Of a stretch of DNA of 5,037 nt, positions 1 to 5,037 are shown piece by piece. The notes below the pieces were generated by a model that saw only the letters and a list, made by a program, of their open reading frames with translations, was not told where the DNA came from and did no database searches. Every line of letters starts with the position of its first letter. Position 1 is the stretch's first letter. The position numbers and the translations under genes were made by a program. Source of the DNA: Methylorubrum extorquens. Lineage in GTDB: Bacteria > Pseudomonadota > Alphaproteobacteria > Rhizobiales > Beijerinckiaceae. The stretch is from positions 1 to 5,037 of the forward strand of contig JAEUAC010000432.1 of the NCBI GenBank assembly GCA_019695455.1. Direction: 5' to 3'.

Positions 1-339
1 CGTGCGCACGTCCTGGAAGGCCGTCTTCGCCGTCACGTCGTAGGGCCGCGAATCCTTCCGGTATCCCGTGAGCCGCGGGTTCTCCATGGCGATCTTGGTA
101 CCCGACAGGCTGATCGGCCCCATGGCGAGGCCGGGAACGCGACCGAACGGATTGTAGACCATGGCGGCGCCGACCAGACCGACCGCGCAGACGGCGCCGA
201 TCGGGATGGCGCGCTTGAGCAGACGGACGCGCGCGGAATGGCGGCGCGCGGCGTCGTAGGCGCGCTGCCTCGGCGGTTCGGAGCGGCCGGGTTCGGCCGG
301 ATGCGCGGGCGGGGACCCGGTCACGGGATTCGTGGACAC
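1..339 (-). CDS. lptC: LptC, LPS export system periplasmic/inner-membrane protein (N-terminal part, runs off the left edge)
   Basis: LptC is the single-span inner-membrane subunit of the Lpt machine. It takes lipopolysaccharide from the LptB2FG transporter and hands it to periplasmic LptA. About 113 residues are visible. A Pro/Arg-rich cytoplasmic tail ends in a basic stretch (about residues 32-43, with RVRLLKR). One hydrophobic segment follows (about 44-62, IPIGAVCAVGLVGAAMVY), then the start of the beta-jellyroll, including MENPRLTGYRKDSRPYDVTA, which is typical of alphaproteobacterial LptC. The rest, roughly half of the protein, lies beyond base 1. Two in-frame GTG starts exist, at 339 and 324, with no ATG. 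I prefer 339 because GGGA lies nine bases upstream, whereas the nearest GAGG is 14 bases from 324. It follows the RNase D gene on the same strand by about 83 bases, a neighbourhood common in Hyphomicrobiales, where lptA, lptB and rpoN usually come next. Family is sure; start is uncertain. Confidence 0.88.
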   Translation of the reverse strand, partial: MSTNPVTGSPPAHPAEPGRSEPPRQRAYDAARRHSARVRLLKRAIPIGAVCAVGLVGAAMVYNPFGRVPGLAMGPISLSGTKIAMENPRLTGYRKDSRPYDVTAKTAFQDVRT

Positions 340-422
340 CTCGGGAGATCCCGGCCCGGGTCGTCGATCCGGGTGGCGAAGTTATGACGGCCCGCCGTGT
401 CTGCGCCCGGTGGTCGCGACCG

Positions 423-1037
423 TCAAGAATGCGCGAAGACGTCCGTCTCGGCCCATCCCGCGAGATCGAGCCGGGCCCGGGTCGGCAGGAAGTCGAAGCA
501 GGCCTTGGCGAGGTCGGTCCGGCCTTCGCGCGCGAGCATCGCGTCCAGCCGCGTCCTGAGGGCATGAAGGTGGAGCACGTCGGAGGCGGCGTAGTAGAGC
601 TGCGCCTGCGACAGCGTCTCGGCCGCCCAATCGGAGGATTGCTGTTGCTTGGACAGGTCGACGCCGATGAGCTCGCGCGTGAGGTCCTTCAGGCCGTGCC
701 GGTCCGTATAGGTCCGCACCAGCTTGGACGCGATCTTCGTGCAGTAGACGGGCGACGGCATCACGCCGAGCCGATGGAAGAGCACGGCGAGGTCGAACCG
801 TCCGTAATGGAAGATCTTCACGACGCCGGGATCGCCCATGAGCCGGGCGAGGTTCGCCGGCATGGGCCCGTCCCGTCCGACCTGCACCACGTCGGCCGTG
901 CCGTCGCCGCGCGACAGCTGGACGACGCAGAGCCGGTCGCGCAGCGGGTTGAGGCCGAGCGTTTCGGTGTCGACGGCGACGGACGCCCCCGCGACGTAGC
1001 CGTCGGGGAGGTCGCCGCGGTGGAGCGTGACGGTCAT
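423..1037 (-). CDS. rnd: Compact RNase D-family 3'-5' exonuclease (DEDDy)
   Basis: A 204-residue exonuclease of the DEDD superfamily that removes nucleotides from RNA 3' ends with two metal ions; in the RNase D family the usual role is tRNA 3' maturation and turnover of structured RNA. All catalytic motifs are visible: Exo I with D23 and E25 in VDTETLGL, Exo II with D82 in HYGRFDLAVL, and Exo III with Y149 and D153 in YYAASDVLHL. Tyr in Exo III marks the DEDDy subgroup. The stretch around DLSKQQQSSDW (127-137) is also characteristic. It is much shorter than E. coli RNase D (about 375 residues) and has no room for the HRDC helical domains, so it is only the nuclease core, as is usual for this alphaproteobacterial form. 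The ATG start has only a weak GAGA upstream. It lies between the pheC-like gene (95-base gap) and lptC on the same strand. The product is likely cytoplasmic. Its exact RNA substrate cannot be read from sequence. Confidence 0.9.
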   Translation of the reverse strand: MTVTLHRGDLPDGYVAGASVAVDTETLGLNPLRDRLCVVQLSRGDGTADVVQVGRDGPMPANLARLMGDPGVVKIFHYGRFDLAVLFHRLGVMPSPVYCTKIASKLVRTYTDRHGLKDLTRELIGVDLSKQQQSSDWAAETLSQAQLYYAASDVLHLHALRTRLDAMLAREGRTDLAKACFDFLPTRARLDLAGWAETDVFAHS

Positions 1038-1132
1038 GGGGATCTCGCGAGGAACCGCCCGCTCTTGCGCAAGCGGACGTAGCCTGTCCAGCCGAGCCCG
1101 TCGGAGATAGTTCAGACTATATTCCTATGACG

Positions 1133-1912
1133 CTACTTGACGTGCGCATCGTAGACGCGGGCGAACTCGCCCGTCGCCTTCGCGAGGTGCAGCCATTGGT
1201 CGACATAGGCCTTGAACACGTCGTCGCCGCGCGGGAGCAGGTAGCCGAGCTCGCCGTACTGGAGCGGCTCGTCCGGGTTGATGGCGCAGAGGCCGGGCCG
1301 CAGCTTCTCCTGCACCTTCACCTCGATCGACTCGGCCACCATCACGTCGGCCTCGTTCTTGAGGATGAGGTCGAAGATCGTGTTGTTGTCGGGGTAGAGC
1401 GTGAGCTTGGCGTCCGGGAAGCTCGCGCGGGCGAAGCGCTCGTTGGTGCCGCCGGGATTGACCACGACGCGGACCGACGGGTCGTTGATGGCCTTCACGC
1501 TCGTGTACTTCGCCTTGTCGGCGCAGCGGGCGATGGGCGCCTTGCCGTTGACGAGGTAGGCGGTCGAGAAATAGGCGCGCTTCTGGCGGTCGAGCGTGAC
1601 CGAGATGCCGCCCATGGCGGTGTCGCATTTGCCGGACGTGAAGTCGGCCATGAGGTCGGACCACTTCGTCTTGACGAAGACCGCCTCGGCCCCGAGCGAC
1701 TTCGCGAGGCTCTTGGCGAGATCGATGTCGATCCCCTCGAAGCCGTCGGACCCCGGCGCCTGGTACGTGAAGGGCTTGTAGTCGCCGGTCGTGCAGACGC
1801 GAAGGGCCTTCTTCTCCATGACGCCGTCGAGGGCGGTCGGGGACTGGGCGGCGGCCATGCCGGACAGGCCGAGACCGAAGGCGAGGGACAGGACGGCGGC
1901 TGTTTTCGACAC
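1133..1912 (-). CDS. pheC: Periplasmic cyclohexadienyl (prephenate/arogenate) dehydratase-like protein, solute-binding fold
   Basis: A 259-residue secreted protein of the amino-acid-type periplasmic binding fold (SBP_bac_3). The signal peptide is clear: hydrophobic residues 5-19 and a cleavage site near AAAQ (20-23). The closest relative I recall is Pseudomonas PheC, which decarboxylates and dehydrates prephenate to phenylpyruvate or arogenate to phenylalanine in the periplasm. Shared blocks are LRVCTTGDYKPFTY (37-50), MGGISVTLDRQ (100-110), VNPGGTNERFARA (151-163), PDNNTIF (174-180), LCAINPDEP (208-216) and YVDQWLHLA (236-244). R109 is the usual carboxylate-binding Arg of the fold. E197 aligns with the Glu I recall as the general acid of PheC. 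Cys130 and Cys209 align with a Cys pair in PheC and could form a disulfide. No permease or ATPase gene is adjacent, which favours an enzyme over a transporter subunit. The GTG start is set by GGAG six bases upstream. The alternative is an orphan amino-acid-binding protein. Fold is certain; catalytic role is likely but inferred. Confidence 0.75.
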   Translation of the reverse strand: MSKTAAVLSLAFGLGLSGMAAAQSPTALDGVMEKKALRVCTTGDYKPFTYQAPGSDGFEGIDIDLAKSLAKSLGAEAVFVKTKWSDLMADFTSGKCDTAMGGISVTLDRQKRAYFSTAYLVNGKAPIARCADKAKYTSVKAINDPSVRVVVNPGGTNERFARASFPDAKLTLYPDNNTIFDLILKNEADVMVAESIEVKVQEKLRPGLCAINPDEPLQYGELGYLLPRGDDVFKAYVDQWLHLAKATGEFARVYDAHVK

Positions 1913-1995
1913 GACGATCTCCGGGCGGTATGGCCGAGCTTAGCCACGGCCGTCGCCGGCTTGCAATCGCCGCGACGGGTCGCCTGATAAGGCCC
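1913..1995. promoter_or_regulatory. Divergent intergenic region, pheC-like gene / mnmE
   Basis: This 83-bp gap separates two divergently transcribed genes and should carry both outward promoters. The only -35-like element I can see is TTGCAA at 1961-1966, which is self-complementary and so reads the same in both directions. Partners at suitable distance are poor: TGATAA at 1985-1990 for the plus strand (18-base spacer) and TAAGCT about 18 bases away on the minus strand. The plus-strand candidate would leave almost no leader before the mnmE ATG. The region is called from gene layout; the individual elements are not convincing. Confidence 0.35.
1919..1922 (-). promoter_or_regulatory. Ribosome binding site of the pheC-like gene
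   Basis: On the minus strand GGAG is followed by six bases (ATCGTC) and then GTG at 1912-1910. This is good Shine-Dalgarno spacing and decides the non-ATG start, directly ahead of a convincing signal peptide. Confidence 0.7.
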
Positions 1996-3315
1996 ATGTC
2001 TCGCTCGGACGACACCATCTTCGCGCCGGCCTCTGGTACCGGACGGGCGGCCATCGCGGTGATCCGCCTTTCGGGTCCGGCGTCCGGCGCCGTGCTGGAC
2101 CGGCTCACCGGCGGCCGCCGCCCTCCCCCGCGGCTCGCCCGCCTGCGGATCTTGGCGGATCCTCTGGACGGAGCCGTGCTCGACCACGCGCTGGTGCTCT
2201 GGTTTCCCGCGCCCGCGAGCTTCACGGGCGAGGACGCGGCCGAGCTCCACATTCATGGGGGATCGGCCGTGCGGGCCGCCGTCCTGCGCAGCCTCGCCCG
2301 CGAGCCCGGCTGTCGGATGGCCGAGCCCGGCGAGTTCGTCCGCAGGGCGTTCCTAGCCGGCCGCATGGACCTGTCCGCCGTCGAAGGCCTGGCGGACCTC
2401 ATCGACGCGGAGACCGAGGCGCAGCGTCGCCAAGCGGTGCGTCAGATGGAGGGCGGACTTGCCCAGACGGTCGAGGGGTGGCGGGACCGGCTCCTCGACG
2501 CGTCCGCCCTGGTGGAGGCTTCCCTCGACTTCGCCGACGAGGACGACGTGCCGACCGGCGTTGAGATCGGCGCCGGGGCGGCGCTCGCGTCGCTGGCGGC
2601 CGAGATGCGCGTTGTCCTCGACGGCGCGGGACGGGGAGAGCGCCTGCGGGAGGGCTGGCTCGTGGTGCTGGCCGGACCGCCGAAGGCCGGCAAGTCGACG
2701 CTGCTGAACGCGCTGGCTCGCCGCGACGTCGCGCTCGTCTCGCCGATCGCGGGCACGACGCGCGACGCGATCGAAGTCCGGTGCGACGTGCAGGGCTGGC
2801 CCGTGACCTTCGTGGACACGGCGGGCGTCCACGAGACCGACGACATCCTGGAGCGGCAAGGCATCGCGCGGACCCGCAGCCGCGCCGCGACCGCCGACCT
2901 CGCGCTCTGGCTGACGCCGGCCGGGGAGGGCGCGCGGCCGGAGCCCCTGCCCTGCCCGGTCCTGCCGGTGGTCTCGAAGCAGGATCTCGCACCGGGCGGG
3001 TCGGCTACCGGATTGTCGTTCTCGGCCGAGACGGGCTATGGGATGGAGGCTCTGGTCGATGCCATCGCGGCCCGGCTCGGCCTCGCCGAGGCCGTCGCCG
3101 GGGATGCCGTGCTGACGCGGGAGCGGCATCGCCTGGCTCTTGCCGAGGCCGTCGCGTCGTTGGAACGAGCCGGTGCGCAGCTGGCAGCGGGATCACCGGA
3201 CCTCGCTGCCGAGGAGCTGCGGCTCGGACGGAACGCGCTGGGCTCGATCACGGGCCGGACCGGAGTGGAAGACGTCCTCGATCGTGTCTTCGGCCAGTTC
3301 TGCATCGGGAAGTGA
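1996..3315 (+). CDS. mnmE: tRNA-modification GTPase MnmE (TrmE)
   Basis: MnmE is a homodimeric, tetrahydrofolate-binding GTPase. With MnmG it adds the (carboxymethyl)aminomethyl group to wobble U34 of tRNAs reading NNA/NNG codons. The 439-residue protein has the usual order: N-terminal folate-binding domain (about 1-120, with DTIFAPASGTGRAAIAVIRL at 6-25), helical domain, inserted G domain (about 220-375) and C-terminal helices ending in FCIGK (435-439), whose Cys436 is invariant. G motifs are G1 GPPKAGKST (227-235), G2 GTTRD (253-257), G3 DTAG (274-277) and G4 SKQD (327-330). E286 matches the catalytic E. coli E282. Oddities: Lys230 replaces the G1 Asn that coordinates potassium, and Ser327 replaces the Asn of NKxD. 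The frame is open back to an ATG at 1930, but the family-typical N terminus begins at 1996. Only a weak AAGG lies upstream of it. mnmG starts six bases after the stop, so the two are almost surely co-transcribed. Confidence 0.96.
   Translation: MSRSDDTIFAPASGTGRAAIAVIRLSGPASGAVLDRLTGGRRPPPRLARLRILADPLDGAVLDHALVLWFPAPASFTGEDAAELHIHGGSAVRAAVLRSLAREPGCRMAEPGEFVRRAFLAGRMDLSAVEGLADLIDAETEAQRRQAVRQMEGGLAQTVEGWRDRLLDASALVEASLDFADEDDVPTGVEIGAGAALASLAAEMRVVLDGAGRGERLREGWLVVLAGPPKAGKSTLLNALARRDVALVSPIAGTTRDAIEVRCDVQGWPVTFVDTAGVHETDDILERQGIARTRSRAATADLALWLTPAGEGARPEPLPCPVLPVVSKQDLAPGGSATGLSFSAETGYGMEALVDAIAARLGLAEAVAGDAVLTRERHRLALAEAVASLERAGAQLAAGSPDLAAEELRLGRNALGSITGRTGVEDVLDRVFGQFCIGK
3307..3312 (+). 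promoter_or_regulatory. Ribosome binding site of mnmG inside the mnmE 3' end
   Basis: GGGAAG lies nine bases before the GTG at 3322 and also encodes the last two residues of MnmE (Gly438-Lys439 of FCIGK). No ATG in the mnmG frame occurs before codon 43, well past the FAD-binding motif, so this site supports the GTG start. Confidence 0.65.
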
Positions 3316-3329
3316 TTTCACGTGAAACA
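3314..3329. promoter_or_regulatory. parS: Probable parS site (ParB-binding centromere element) over the mnmG start
   Basis: The bases GATTTCACGTGAAACA match 14 of 16 positions of the widely conserved chromosomal parS consensus TGTTTCACGTGAAACA; only the first two differ. The inner 12 bases (3316-3327, TTTCACGTGAAA) are a perfect palindrome in otherwise very GC-rich DNA. parS is bound by ParB, which spreads as a CTP-dependent clamp and, with ParA and SMC, segregates the origin region. It is usually found near oriC, often beside the gidA-gidB-parA-parB genes, which is the setting expected here. The site starts on the last two bases of the mnmE stop codon and contains the mnmG GTG (3322-3324). 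No second match with the full CACGTG core was noticed in the window. Binding is inferred from sequence only. Confidence 0.75.
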
Positions 3330-5037
3330 CCGGTTCGACGTGATCGTGGTCGGAGGAGGCCATGCGGGAACGGAAGCCGTCGCGGCCGCGGCCCGCCTCG
3401 GTGCCCGGACGGTTCTCGTCACGCAGGATCTCGCGACGATCGGGGCCATGTCCTGCAACCCCGCTATCGGCGGACTGGGCAAGGGCCAGCTCGTCCGCGA
3501 GATCGACGCGTTGGACGGCATCATGGGCCGGGCGGCCGACGCGGCCGGAATCCAGTTCCGCCTCCTAAACCGCCGCAAGGGCCCGGCCGTGCGCGGCCCG
3601 CGAACGCAGGCGGACCGCAAGCTCTACCGGACCTTCGTCCAGCACGCGCTGCGTGAGCAGCCCGGCCTCGAGCTCCTCCAGGCCGAGGTGGCCGATCTCG
3701 TCGTCGAGGCGGGCCGCTGCAGCGGCGTGGTCCTGGCCGACGGGACCGAGTTGGCGGGAGGCGCGGTCGTCCTGACGACCGGCACCTTCCTCGGAGGGCT
3801 CATCCACATCGGCGACGTCCGGATCCCAGCGGGTCGGGTCGGGGAGGCGCCGTCGCTCGCCCTCTCCCGGACGCTGGCTCGCTTGAGCCTTCCCGTGGGG
3901 CGGCTCAAGACCGGAACGCCGGCCCGTCTCGATGGCCGCACGATCGAGTGGTCCCGGATCGAGAGGCAGGCGGCCGATGCCGAACCGGTGCCGTTCTCGT
4001 TCCTCACCGACCGCGTGACGAACCCGCAGATCGAATGCGGAGTGACCCGCACGACGGTCGCCTCCCACGCTCTCATCCGCGCCAACCTCGCGACGTCGCC
4101 GCTGTTCTCCGGCACCATCCAGGGCAGGGGCCCGCGCTATTGCCCGTCGATCGAGGACAAGGTCGTCCGGTTCGGCGATCGCGACGGCCATCAGATCTTC
4201 CTCGAACCCGAGGGCCTGGACGATCCGACCATCTACCCGAACGGCATCTCGACCTCTCTGTCGGAGGCGGTGCAGCGGGAGCTGCTGGCCACGATCCCGG
4301 GTCTCGAGGGCGTCCGCATGGTTCGGCCGGGCTACGCGATCGAGTACGACTTCGTGGATCCCCGAGCGCTCGATGCGCGCCTGGGCGTGCAGGCCCTGCC
4401 CGGGCTGTACCTCGCCGGGCAGATCAACGGGACCACGGGCTACGAGGAGGCCGGGGCGCAGGGCCTGGTCGCGGGAGCCAGCGCCGCCATGGCGGCGTCA
4501 GGCGCCGAGACGGGGCTGCCGCTCGACCGGGCCGGCAGCTACATCGGCGTGATGGTGGACGACCTGATCACCCAGGGCGTGACGGAGCCCTATCGCATGT
4601 TCACGTCCCGGTCGGAGTTCCGGCTCAGCCTGCGGGCCGACAACGCGGACGAGCGGCTGACGCCGATCGGGCAACGCATCGGGCTCGTCGGGCGCGGACG
4701 GTCCGATTGCTACGAGGGGCATAGCGAGGCGATGGATCGGGGGCGCGAGGCGCTCCGGGAGCTGGCCCTCACTCCGCGCGAGGCGGAGTGGCACGGGTTG
4801 CAGCTGAACCAGGACGGACAGCGCCGGTCGGCCTTCCAGCTCCTCGCGCATGCCGACATCGACATCGGGCGGCTCTCAGCCATCTGGCCGGAGCTACAAC
4901 GGATCCCGGGCCGAGCGCGCGAGCGGCTCGAGACGGAGGCTCGATACGACGTCTACCTGGATCGGCAGGCGCGCGACGCGGCTGCACTCCGACGGGACGA
5001 GGGTCACGGCTTGCCCGCCGATCTCGACTATGCGGGC
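3322..5037 (+). CDS. mnmG: tRNA uridine-5-carboxymethylaminomethyl modification enzyme MnmG (GidA), C terminus cut by the right edge
   Basis: MnmG is the FAD-dependent partner of MnmE in the complex that modifies tRNA U34. The frame is open for 572 codons to the window end; family members have roughly 620-630 residues, so about 50 C-terminal residues are missing. Visible motifs in order: Rossmann FAD-binding GGGHAGTEA (11-19), MSCNPAIGGLGKGQ (43-56) with Cys45, KTGTPAR, QGRGPRYCPSIEDK (267-280) with Cys274, YPNGISTSL, AGQINGTTGYEEAGAQGL (365-382) and the MnmE/tRNA-binding region with EPYRMFTSRSEFRL. Cys45 and Cys274 correspond to the two invariant, functionally required cysteines (C47 and C277 in E. 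coli). The frame ends in LDYAG, as expected shortly before the C-terminal MnmE-interacting helices. The start is GTG, with GGGAAG nine bases upstream, inside the parS-like palindrome. It is co-transcribed with mnmE. rsmG, parA and parB are the expected genes downstream, outside the window. Confidence 0.97.
   Translation, partial: MKHRFDVIVVGGGHAGTEAVAAAARLGARTVLVTQDLATIGAMSCNPAIGGLGKGQLVREIDALDGIMGRAADAAGIQFRLLNRRKGPAVRGPRTQADRKLYRTFVQHALREQPGLELLQAEVADLVVEAGRCSGVVLADGTELAGGAVVLTTGTFLGGLIHIGDVRIPAGRVGEAPSLALSRTLARLSLPVGRLKTGTPARLDGRTIEWSRIERQAADAEPVPFSFLTDRVTNPQIECGVTRTTVASHALIRANLATSPLFSGTIQGRGPRYCPSIEDKVVRFGDRDGHQIFLEPEGLDDPTIYPNGISTSLSEAVQRELLATIPGLEGVRMVRPGYAIEYDFVDPRALDARLGVQALPGLYLAGQINGTTGYEEAGAQGLVAGASAAMAASGAETGLPLDRAGSYIGVMVDDLITQGVTEPYRMFTSRSEFRLSLRADNADERLTPIGQRIGLVGRGRSDCYEGHSEAMDRGREALRELALTPREAEWHGLQLNQDGQRRSAFQLLAHADIDIGRLSAIWPELQRIPGRARERLETEARYDVYLDRQARDAAALRRDEGHGLPADLDYAG

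Noticed and set aside
355..373. CCCGG / CCGGG inverted repeat between the RNase D gene and lptC
   Set aside because: A five-base stem made only of G and C, expected by chance at this base composition, and not followed by a T-tract.
421..426. TTGACG on the minus strand at the RNase D stop, as a -35 for lptC
   Set aside because: At 17 bases the partner would be CAGACA, a poor -10. The better CATAAC is about 34 bases away.
1059..1076. Inverted repeat around CTTGCGCAAG upstream of the RNase D gene
   Set aside because: The stem halves meet without a loop and there is no T-tract. It could be a chance palindrome in GC-rich DNA; TTGCGC has no matching -10 at proper distance.
384..1082. Plus-strand open frame (232 codons) opposite the RNase D gene
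   Set aside because: The minus strand carries all DEDDy motifs. The plus frame has no recognisable domain and overlaps the whole real gene.
1107..1120. Dyad ATAGT-TCAG-ACTAT after the pheC-like stop
   Set aside because: Only a five-base AT-rich stem with no T-tract on either strand; too weak to call a terminator or an operator.
1127..1987. Long plus-strand open frame (286 codons) opposite the pheC-like gene
   Set aside because: It is antisense to a clearly recognised gene and in very GC-rich DNA such mirror frames are common. Its translation is a low-complexity mix of Arg, Gly, Val, Glu and Leu with no motif, and it has no good ribosome site.
1930..1995. 22-residue N-terminal extension of MnmE from the ATG at 1930
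   Set aside because: The family-typical N terminus begins at 1996, and the extension would consume nearly all of the divergent promoter region.
2353..3129. Minus-strand open frames inside mnmE, the longest 258 codons
   Set aside because: Arg/Pro/Gly-rich shadow translations of the mnmE coding strand without motifs.
3948..4724. Plus-strand open frame of 258 codons in another frame of mnmG
   Set aside because: mnmG motifs continue unbroken in their own frame across this stretch. The alternative frame is Arg/Gly/Pro-rich with nothing recognisable.

Overview
The window is very GC-rich chromosomal DNA from an alphaproteobacterium, most likely of the order Hyphomicrobiales (Rhizobiales) and plausibly a Methylobacterium-like lineage. 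This rests on gene order (a short RNase D followed by lptC; mnmE followed directly by mnmG) and on the style of the encoded proteins, not on a database search. The lineage below order level is a guess. No mobile element, CRISPR array, tRNA, rRNA or long repeat was seen.

Left part, minus strand (bases 1 to 1912): reading right to left, there is a secreted periplasmic-binding-fold protein that looks like the PheC type of cyclohexadienyl/arogenate dehydratase. Next is a compact RNase D-family 3'-5' exonuclease. Last is the N-terminal part of LptC, the bitopic inner-membrane protein of the lipopolysaccharide export machine, which runs off the left edge. In Hyphomicrobiales the next genes are usually lptA, lptB and rpoN; they are not visible here.

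Right part, plus strand (bases 1996 to 5037): mnmE and mnmG (trmE/gidA) form a tight pair with six bases between stop and start. Their products act together to install the 5-(carboxy)methylaminomethyl group on U34 of certain tRNAs. mnmG runs off the right edge with about nine tenths of the protein visible. The expected continuation is rsmG, parA and parB, the cluster near the replication origin.

The most striking non-coding signal is a 12-bp perfect palindrome at the mnmE/mnmG junction. It matches 14 of 16 positions of the ParB-binding parS consensus and has the mnmG GTG start codon inside it, so a probable chromosome-segregation site is written over a translation start. Two other points deserve a look. 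MnmE carries Lys where the potassium-coordinating Asn of the P-loop normally sits, and SKQD in place of NKxD. The dehydratase-like binding protein stands alone, without transporter genes, and keeps the glutamate that I recall as catalytic in PheC.

Three of the five genes (lptC, the pheC-like gene and mnmG) appear to start with GTG. The 83-bp gap between the two divergent gene groups (1913 to 1995) is the only place for their outward promoters, but no convincing sigma-70 pair could be assigned.
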